Positions 1 to 7,300 of a DNA stretch of 11,315 nt are shown here, piece after piece (within the stretch, counting starts at the first letter, position 1; the number at the start of each line of letters is the position of its first letter). The position numbers and the translations under genes are program-made. The DNA lies in assembly GCA_000310025.1 (NCBI GenBank), contig FN649743.1:1919813-1931127 (forward strand), in the 5' to 3' direction. This DNA is from Ectocarpus siliculosus. Lineage: Eukaryota; Sar; Phaeophyceae; Ectocarpales; Ectocarpaceae. The notes beneath the pieces were generated by a model. It was not told the origin of the DNA. It searched no databases and saw nothing but the letters and a program-made list of their open reading frames with translations.

Positions 1-343
1 CTGTTTGGCATGCCTTCGTTGTTAGACCATTGGACGGAGAGAGAAGGGGGGGGGGGGCTATTGAGAGAAGTGGCAGCGGTAGGGTAGAGAGAGGAGCAGG
101 GGCGGTAAGTGGCCTAGCCAGGGAGCTGGCGACGTGGGTGTAGTTTGAGTGGGGGGGTTGCAGCGGGGTTGTGAACAACGGGGCACGGGGTGAGGCAGCA
201 GAACCGATTTCGAGAAGGGGGCTGCGCTGTGTCAAGGGCATGCTGGTTTGTCGCAGGCGTGTCCACGTTTGAGCTAGACAGCATCACGACTTGGCTGCGA
301 GGACGTTGTTTGACGACATGCCGCTCGATGGTGCCTGCCGCAG
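1..343 (+). other. G-rich left-edge sequence, probably intron
   Basis: No exon could be supported. The plus strand is strikingly G-rich, with a G12 run at 46-57 and many GGG or GGGG tracts up to about 190. A consensus donor GTAAGT occurs at 105-110, but I could not fix a reading frame for an exon before it. Confidence 0.4.
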
Positions 344-448
344 GTGCTCAAGTTCCAGGAGGCGCAGAACAGGGTGTCCGCCTCCAACGACTTTTTCCGG
401 GGTCTGTCCAAGGAAGCCGACCTCGTCATGGACGGAGATCTCCTCATG
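344..448 (+). CDS. Exon of the left gene (35 codons)
   Basis: The acceptor is CAG ending at 343 after a moderately pyrimidine-rich tract. The donor is GTGCGT at 449, directly after the segment DLVMDGDLLM. The length is exactly 35 codons, phase 0 at both ends. The reading frame runs on past the donor into apparently non-coding sequence, so the exon end rests on the donor consensus and on in-phase joining to 1324. Confidence 0.5.
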
Positions 449-1105
449 GTGCGTTTCGTCTTTTCTATCTGTCTGCCCTCGACCCTTCATGAGGATATCG
501 CATATATGAGTGTGTATTCGATCGTCTGATCTGTTGACGACCGTTCGATCGGCTGATGTGTTCAGAACCACCAGAGCTTCCGTGTAGCTGACGGCTACAT
601 GATCACGAGGCCACTTATAGACAGAAGTCGAAAGCAGTACTCTGTAACCAAGATGTTTGCGGGGCAAGGAGAGGTGTATCTTGTCCACTCCACCGCGTTT
701 GTTTTGTCGTGGCTACTGGCTGGCTGATTCGACCGCTTGCTTGCGAAAGAAACGCATACGCATAGAGGGTAACTTGTGAAGTCTGTAGGTACTTCGCATC
801 GTCCTCTCGCGGTTCCACAAAAGGTCTCTGTCTGTCGTACGGGTATCCGCTCTTTTGAACTACAGGTTAAACCAGTCCAATGTATGGGTCCATCCCACGG
901 AAGTAACATAGACCAACGCCGAATATCCCGCAAATCTTAAATCGCCGCCGCCCCAGCGCGCACACGCACGCGCTTGGAGGAGATGGATCAGATTGCTTTG
1001 TTCGATCTTATCGCGCGGGTTGATTGAGCAAGAGCCCTCTGGTCGGTGACAAGTTTGGTAGGCCGGTAGGGTTCGCCTGATGGATATTTTATCTCATTCT
1101 CTATA

Positions 1106-1176
<71 letters not shown>

Positions 1177-2291
1177 CTCGTCCGTGTTGATAGAGTTGAC
1201 ATGCAAACGTGAACGCGGAATCGTTCGATTCTTACGGTCGATTCTTGCTCGTTGCAGATGATCATGCCTTTCTTTTCTTTTTCTTTCTTGCATTTTGTTC
1301 TGTTCGCGACTCGGCGTTGTTAGGAGGACGCGGGCGCCAAGCCGGACGCGGCGGCTCAAGGGCGAAGGGGAGTGAAGGGATTGGGCAAGAAGGGAAACCA
1401 GCACGCGGCGAGACTGGCGGCTGGGGCTAGACAGGCGCTGGCGGTGAGAAAACGTTCAGTCCTGTTTACATTATGCTGCCGCCGCCTCTGATGTTTTTTC
1501 AGAAAATTGTACATACAATCGCAGAAAGACTGCCCGTCCGAAACATAAACCACAGCAGTAGTCCAAAGGGGTGTGCTGAATGAAGTCTTGACAACAGCGA
1601 GTGGGAGAAAACCGGCTGGGTTTTTGTCTCAGGCGTGGTCTTGGCTTTGTTCGTTCACCCCGCACCCAGTAGCCAGGGAGGGTTGCGTGTTTGTGATGAA
1701 CCATTTCGCCGGGGCTCACACCCACACGGGTAGTCTTCCCCGCACGCCCTCTCTGTCACTCGACGTCTCGTTATTTGTTGCGTTCAGCATTTGTGGTTGT
1801 CTTGTAGCTGCCTGGTTGTAGCTAACTGTCGGGGTCGTTTGGAACGCTCTTGCCATGGAGTCTATATCGTCGAGTGCTGGATACTGTGCGATCGGTCTGG
1901 ATTTTTTGTAGGGAGAGGAAGGTGTGGGAATTTTTAGTTCCCCAACCACGAGGTACGTACGTACAACATCCTTCGACGTGTTTCATGCAACATTCTTGTG
2001 CGTGAATATCGTGTCAAATAGACAGGGGGGGGGTCAAAGTAAGCGAAGGCTTTGAATGCCCCCGTATTCACTAGAGACGGCCACGCTCGCAGTGACTCCC
2101 TGCCCCCCCTTTTGCCTGCCTCTCGTGGAAATCCCCAACAGGTATCGCTGTCGCGGCCTTTGCACAGCGACCGGCGGAAGCTGATCCCGGTCGCGCAAGC
2201 CCTGACCGACATGAGAGCGGTGTCTGAGCGGACGGCGGCGGGGGACCTTGCGGGGAAGCAGAGGACAAGGAGCGGAAAGCAAAAGCCATGA
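344..2291 (+). CDS. 3' part of an unrecognised multi-exon protein gene (left-truncated)
   Basis: Three exons (344-448, 1324-1443, 2142-2291) join with phase 0 at every junction and give 124 codons followed by TGA at 2289-2291. The upstream exons lie outside the window or could not be found in 1-343. The first segment looks like an amphipathic helix (LKFQEAQNRVSASNDFFRGL) followed by an acidic stretch. The second is rich in Ala, Gly, Lys and Arg. The third carries a helical segment around LIPVAQALTDMRAVSERTAA and ends in a strongly basic tail. I do not recognise a family, and no catalytic motif, signal peptide or membrane segment is visible. The introns would be 875 and 698 bases, like those of the downstream gene on the same strand. 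The main doubt is the last exon: a different terminal exon at 1503-1583 is also in phase (see findings). Confidence 0.5.
449..1323 (+). other. Intron of the left gene
   Basis: It opens with GTGCGT and closes with GTTAG after a T/C-rich tract. It contains the long CT microsatellite and no coding signal that I trust on either strand. The antisense ORF over 988-1404 is made largely of Arg-Glu codons read from the microsatellite. Confidence 0.5.
1109..1173. repeat. (CT)n microsatellite, about 32 units
   Basis: An uninterrupted CT dinucleotide run of about 65 bases lies inside the first visible intron of the left gene. On the opposite strand it is a (GA)n purine run. It is likely to be length-polymorphic. 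Confidence 0.97.
1324..1443 (+). CDS. Exon of the left gene (40 codons)
   Basis: A long T/C tract (about 1267-1303) leads to the acceptor TTAG ending at 1323. The donor is GTGAGA at 1444. The 120 bases give exactly 40 codons, phase 0 to 0, encoding a low-complexity Ala/Gly/Lys/Arg-rich stretch. The base composition is GC-rich, unlike the T-rich flanks. Confidence 0.6.
1444..2141 (+). other. Intron of the left gene (preferred model)
   Basis: The 698-base interval runs from the donor GTGAGA to the acceptor CAACAG. It includes the alternative terminal-exon candidate at 1503-1583. Apart from that I see only T-rich sequence and no repeat family. Confidence 0.45.
2142..2291 (+). CDS. Probable terminal exon of the left gene (49 codons plus stop)
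   Basis: The acceptor is CAACAG ending at 2141, preceded by a C/T-rich tract (about 2102-2124). The frame continues in phase 0 from the exon ending at 1443 and stops at TGA 2289-2291. It encodes a predicted helix (residues around PVAQALTDMRAVSERTA) and a basic C-terminus (GKQRTRSGKQKP). The exon is GC-rich between AT-richer flanks. The antisense strand is also open here and was judged a shadow. Confidence 0.45.
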   Translation, partial: VSLSRPLHSDRRKLIPVAQALTDMRAVSERTAAGDLAGKQRTRSGKQKP

Positions 2292-2475
2292 AGTAGAATA
2301 GAAATATGTGGTGCGAAGAAAGGAGGACACGATGTGCGTTGCGGAAGCAGGAAGCTGCGTAGCGGCGTAGCGACGAGAACGCCGTTCACATGAGCGTGGG
2401 GGGGCAAATTCCTCAATTGCATATTGCGTTTTCTGCTGCGGCTAAAAAAAAAATAGGGGTACGACAGGATGCGGG

Positions 2476-2497
2476 TGCTGCTGCTGCTGCTGCTGCT
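2476..2497. repeat. (TGC)7 trinucleotide repeat
   Basis: About seven perfect TGC/GCT units. They create poly-Ala or poly-Leu-like stretches in spurious ORFs on both strands. Confidence 0.9.
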
Positions 2498-3297
2498 TCC
2501 AGAATTGCCATTGCTTTCCCTCTCGTATTTATGAGCTGTTTGTTGTCTGCTACTGTTGTTGGTGAAGATGGCGCTCTGCCGGCTGTCGCATGTTCTTGCC
2601 TTCCATCAAGAACGCGTTGTGCGGGGGTCATTTGTTGTGTATCACGCTTGCTTGACGCCTGTTTTCTGGTGTCCCAATTGAGTGTTTTTTGTCAGGATAG
2701 GGTAGGTTCGGTGAACGATGGGCGATCTCAAGCAACGGCGCAACACCGGGAGGGTTATGAGCGGCAAGCCATGAACGACACTCCAAGACACAGAGCGTTT
2801 CATCCGAAGGGTTGGGGGCGTTGTCGCATACACACATGCAGTCAGTAGTGTTTCCCCTTTTGCCGTTCCTTGCAGACTTCTACAGATGCTACTCTACCTC
2901 CCAAACCGACAGCTCCGGTCACAGGGCTGCGCCGATGTCGCCCACTCCGACATCCGTCACAGACATGTTGTCTTTGCGTCGCATGACGATTGCGATTGTG
3001 AATATTCGAGTGGCCCACTGAGAACTTTTCCTTCTCCTTCACCCTGACGACCGCACACAGCGTTCGATCGATTCGATGCCGCTGAGCTGGCGCATCAGCT
3101 CGCGAACTATGTACGTCCGAGTGTGCCTGTGTTGCGCCGAGTGATGCCTGACCAGAGTTTGTCGCATACTCAATCGCTGTCGCGCTAGGAGGGAGCTGCC
3201 TGCATGTGTGTGTCGTCGAGACGTCTAGCCATATACCGTAGGTTGCATAAAAGATACCGCAACCCCTGGAACGATCTTCAAAGAAAGCTTCATTATT

Positions 3298-3532
3298 ACC
3301 GTAATTGTGCGTGTTATCGCACCCCCATGTTGTTAGCGTTTTCTCGTAGCGTATTTCTCCACAACTAGGAGTGTGCGAACACCAACCGATACCTCTTAGG
3401 AAAGCCCTCGACGAGATGTTTCCAAAACCACCCTTTTCGGAGGTGATACCTCCCTAGTTGTGGAGAAATACGCTATAGAACAACGCGAACACGGGGGGGG
3501 GGTGATAACACGCACAGCAATTAATTATACGG
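3298..3532. repeat. Fold-back (MITE-like) inverted repeat
   Basis: The left arm is 3298-3370 and the right arm 3451-3532, with a central loop of about 80 bases. The inner core pairs perfectly over 23 bases (3347-3369 with 3453-3475). Outside it the arms match imperfectly through the GTGCGTGTTATC / GATAACACGCAC segments and out to ACCGTA (3298) / ACGGT (3528-3532). The right arm is longer because of a G-run and small insertions. The inner edge also contains a perfect short hairpin, GGAGGTGATACCTCC (3439-3453). This is the form of a short non-autonomous terminal-inverted-repeat element or fold-back transposon; no transposase is present. Confidence 0.7.
3399..3440. repeat. Direct repeat copy 1 (partner at 3577-3618)
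   Basis: This 42-base segment in the fold-back loop matches 3577-3618 at 35 of 42 positions without gaps by my manual alignment. The shared blocks include CTCGACGAGA and TTTTCGG. It suggests that the loop and the right flank derive from one dispersed repeat family. Confidence 0.7.
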
Positions 3533-3576
3533 TACTCCACGACGAAGAGGATGCTGAAATCGAAGGATATGTTGTC

Positions 3577-3618
3577 GGAAAGCTCTCGACGAGACAGTTC
3601 CAACGCCACCATTTTCGG
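3577..3618. repeat. Direct repeat copy 2 (partner at 3399-3440)
   Basis: Second copy of the 42-base diverged direct repeat, lying just outside the right arm of the fold-back element. Together the repeats indicate a composite or nested repetitive element over roughly 3298-3630. Confidence 0.7.
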
Positions 3619-4298
3619 CACCGTGACTGCTTTTCCTGCCGAAGTCGAGCTTTGAAAATCGGGCCAGGGGGTGTGATATCTCATGCAACCTTCGGTAAGT
3701 ACTACTGAAGTGCTTCTCGCTCATGTAGCGGTCTCCACATGGAAGCAGTGAGGTAGGTACACTCCAGCCTTCACGAGTAACTTCCTCTCTGGCAGTAGGT
3801 GCACAAGTTCAATATTTGGATGCAAATATGCAACGCAGCAGTGGGCGGCGTCCATCATGTTCGTCCACGACCGACGCTGAATATCTTCAACGGACAAATC
3901 ATGTTGGATCTTCCTACAAACGCTCAAGATGAAAATATCTCAAAGATAGTCGCGTACTTTGATGGGTGTGGTTTTTCTCTCTTGCTGTTGTCCTACCCAG
4001 CGCTTGGCAAACGTCTTGAAATCGATCCTGTGAACGTGGTGATGTAAGCGCCGGAAGGTGCCATCTTCCGTACCGTAAAAAACAAGGGGGCGGCGAACAT
4101 GACAACATGGCCCAAACGAACCCAGCGGAACTGTGCGGCCGACGGGCGATCCTCGTAAATACCCCGAACGTCATCTGGCGGCCCCGTGTATGTATGACCC
4201 GGGGGAGGCTTTGCCCCGTCCGCGTTCGTCAACCTGGTGCACCATCCGCCTGCTCCATCACCTCTCTCACACACACACGCCGCCTTCGTCCATCAAGA

Positions 4299-4346
4299 AT
4301 GGTCACCACACGAGCGAAGGGCGATGCTGAGGCAATTAACGACGAG
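4299..4346 (+). CDS. Exon 1 of the LRR-PAQR gene, with start codon
   Basis: ATG at 4299-4301 sits in a good context (A at -3, G at +4) after a CA/CT-rich tract that looks untranslated. It encodes MVTTRAKGDAEAINDE and ends at the donor GTGAGC (4347) in phase 0. In-frame ATGs exist upstream at 4107 and 4194, so an N-terminus longer by 64 or 35 residues is possible. The extra residues would be Arg/Pro-rich without recognisable character. Confidence 0.6.
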
Positions 4347-7300
4347 GTGAGCTTGTTCTTGCCCCTGAGTTCGTGCGACTGCTGTGTGGTCCCAGCACTC
4401 CTCGCTGCAAATCTCTGACAGACGAGACGCGACGGCGGGGAGATTTGATTTCCATAAAACAAACTGCTGGTTTGGAGTTTGGAAGGATTCGAGAGAGGGA
4501 GCGAGAGCCAAATGGCAAGCCGCTGGATCTTCTGGTTGTCTCACTCTCCGTTGTTGGACGCTAAGGAGTCATTGGAAGCAGGTTGCTGGTGGATAATTTT
4601 TCATGTTGCCAATGCCTTGTACTTTCGTTCGTGATACTACTGCTACTACTATTATAGCAGTGTACTTTACGCATGTTCACTTCAACATCGCGTGTTGGCT
4701 GTTCGTGCACAGCAGTAGTGTGCCAAGGGCAGAGGTAAGAGAAAGACTTGCACTAGCTGCGCACGGAGTCGGGCAAGAGTTGCAGACGATCCCATTTACG
4801 CGCGTGACGGAGACAGAGCGGGAGGATTGTCTTATTTTTTTTACCGCCGGGTGCGTGACTACTGCTGTGTGACGTCTTGACGGTTTCGTCAAACCATCAC
4901 CTCGTCATCAGTAGGCTGCATTTGGATTGTGGATGGCTAAGAAGGTCTGAGCAGAGAGAGGAACGATTTTTAGTGCTTCTGTTAAACCAAACCAACAGCA
5001 ACAACAACAACGAAGACGACGATAACAGCAACAACCACATTAAATTACGATGAAAAACTGGAGAGAGACTTTTTGCTAATGCCGGGAGGCTTGTTCTTTA
5101 AGAACGGAATCGCTTCGCGGCGATCGACGCACGCTGGACGCGGCGCTTCGCTTTCTTCATGACTTGTTGTAGCGGGGTGTGAGCACCACAACGCCGCCAG
5201 CACGGCAGGTGCTTGCTACCATGCCACCATTTCAATCGTCCCTATCGAAGCCGGTGCCTATAGTCCATGATGACCGATCAGACGTTGCTACTCCCACGGC
5301 ATGGTAGCCGACGTAAGTCGTTCCGACCCACACACACATGAACCAACGCAGGCATTGGAAGTGACCCTTGGTCCACGCATACGACCGCTGTTACTGGCCC
5401 ACCATGACTTTTATGAGAAATATAGGCAGTTCATGTACCCCGTAGCACTGCGGGTTGTTGGATCGAGGTGCAGTTACCCTTGCAACACTCCCGTCTCAAC
5501 CTGACGCTATTGGAACAACATCTTGTGATTACTGGACAGGTGACCGCTTTGGTACACAACGGCGGCGGCGGAGGCGAAAACGGAAACGGGGGCTCGAAAG
5601 AGTGCAGGAGTAGTAGTAGTAGTGGCGCGGATCCGTTGGACGATAACGAGGCCGTCAAGACCTACATCAGGAACTGCCGAGCATACGATGTGAGCAACAC
5701 CGTGGCGTAGGGAGGCGGAGGGCGAGGGTCCCCTCGGACATGTTGGCTTGCTGCCCGTACGGAACTCGTCAGAGGAAGGAGGAGGGACGGGTGCGAGCAT
5801 GGGGGGGGGGGCGCGCCGCAAGTGCAGAATTCATTGCCTATGGGAGTATGACCATGTCGATTAAAAACTGAAAAGCGCAGCCTTCGCGTAAAAATATTCC
5901 TCCCGGTACGCAAAGCAAATAATGGTTATGTACGCTGTCGAGCTCTGGCGCATGCTGGCAGGCGCAGGCGGGGGAAAGTCGTTGCGTGCGCTAGCCGTAC
6001 GACTGCTGCTGTGCTCTACATGCGGCAAATGCGCTTGTTCGTTTCGTTTGGCCTCATCTTGTTCGTTTCGTTGGCCTCATCTTGTTTTCCCTCCAACACA
6101 GCAAAGCATTAGACTCCTGGGGCTATGGAAGCAATCACGGGGGCTTCTTTACGATGCTGGACAAGGAGTCTCGTGAACTCCCCCCCTCTCTATTTATAAT
6201 AGCAACACGCAGATATAGTGTGTAAGGGCAGGGTTCTCATGAACTCCCCTCCTCCCCTTCCAATAGCAACGCGCAACGGGCGGTGTAAGTAAGTTCTTGT
6301 CACCAAGGCTGATTGCTTTGTGACGTGTGCGACGTTTTTTTTCCGACGGCGGTCGGAGCAGGTCCCGGTGGACCCGAGCGTGGTGATCTCGCTCAAGACG
6401 GAGTGGGACGTGTTGCAGCCGACGAGAGGCTTCGGGGCGGGCTCCATGCTGCCGCTCGCCGGGGTGCTGGACACCAACAAGCACGTCAAGTGAGGAGAAG
6501 GAGGAGGAGGAGGAGGAGGAGGAGGATGACCTTTCTTTTCGGGCCTGACTAGCGTGGGTTGTCAGTTGTGTGTGGTGGCAGCGAGGGTTTGGTGTTGTCT
6601 GTGCAGCGGTTCGTTCCTCTGTTTGCCATTTTTGAGGCGCTGGCTGTGCTTGCCGATGTCGTTGTTGTTGTTGTTGTTGTTGCCTTGAAGGCTGAAATGG
6701 TCTCTTCTCCACCCTACACGTGTTCGTGCCTTCACTTCACTACAACATCTAGCGGCATCGTGTGGCGATTAGGGTGTACCCAGCCCAATGCGTGCTTGCG
6801 TGGTCCCTCGAGTGCTCGAGAGACGCTTTGACAGCTAGGTTGAGACGTTGGACTGGCGCTGCCTCCCTGGCACCCTTCTGCGTACCATACTGCTGTAGAC
6901 CTGTTGATTTCTCCCCTGTTTTCTCTGCTAGGTAGGCGACCAGACGTCCTTCACACTGTTAGGCAGCCCGGGTCTCGTTCGTGAATTTGCTAAAAAGACT
7001 ACCGCAAGAGGCGAAGAGGTGGTAACCCCCCCCCCCCGAGACCGACTTTCAGGAGCTCGATTGCTCCACGACCAAGATTGATTGTACCAGCTCCAGAAAT
7101 GGAGGTTGTGGAAACATGTCGTCGGGGGCTTTCCGCTAGAATTGTTGGGCCCTTTCTACGCCCCTTTGGCTGTGGAGCAATCGACCTCGGTCTTGGGCGG
7201 GGTGCCATCTCTCCGCCTCGTAAATCACTCTCTCTTCTCGTGAACAGATTTCGACCCTTGGCCTCCCCCTCCCCTGTAGTGGCGGAATGTCAGTTGTACG

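Larger units (their letters stand above)
2292..4298. other. Intergenic interval between the two plus-strand genes
   Basis: About 2 kb hold the 3' untranslated region of the left gene and the promoter and 5' untranslated region of the right gene, with no strong gene between. Contents: an A10 run at 2444-2453, a TGC trinucleotide run at 2476-2497, an orphan exon-like segment at 3061-3110, a hairpin at 3241-3264 (6-base arms GGTTGC/GCAACC), the fold-back element at 3298-3532, and a CA/CT-rich tract at 4262-4280 just before the start codon of the right gene. I see no clear TATA box or polyadenylation signal. Confidence 0.5.
5690..6361 (+). other. Intron 2 of the LRR-PAQR gene
   Basis: 672 bases between GTGAGC and GAGCAG. 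It contains a near-perfect 24/23-base tandem duplication (6034-6080), a diverged tandem duplication of about 55-60 bases (6169-6290), a G10 run near 5800-5810, and an ORF-like patch after a good acceptor at 6101 that does not fit the phases of the neighbouring exons. Confidence 0.6.

Noticed and set aside
988-1404. Minus-strand ORF of 138 codons
   Set aside because: Its core is Arg-Glu repeated from the CT microsatellite, and it overlaps a supported plus-strand exon.
1934-2422. Minus-strand ORF of 162 codons, the second longest in the window
   Set aside because: The composition is irregular and no domain is recognisable. It is antisense to the GC-rich plus-strand exon 2142-2291, which has proper splice context.
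2390-2848. Plus-strand ORF of 152 codons in the intergenic interval
   Set aside because: It has a poly-Ala run from the TGC repeat and no recognisable domain. The flanks show no splice or start signals beyond chance.
3298-3618. CRISPR array
   Set aside because: The repeats are few, diverged and partly inverted, with no regular spacers, and the gene structure is eukaryotic.
3454-3684. Minus-strand ORF of 76 codons
   Set aside because: It lies across the right arm of the fold-back element and the direct repeat, so it is explained by the repeat.
3721-3927. Minus-strand ORF of 68 codons with a protein-like look
   Set aside because: No family is recognised and both strands are open. It may be part of the repeat cluster but cannot be supported as a gene.
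6194-6712. Minus-strand ORF of 172 codons with poly-Gln and poly-Ser
   Set aside because: Those runs come from the GTT and GAG microsatellites, and the ORF is antisense to exon 3 of the LRR-PAQR gene.
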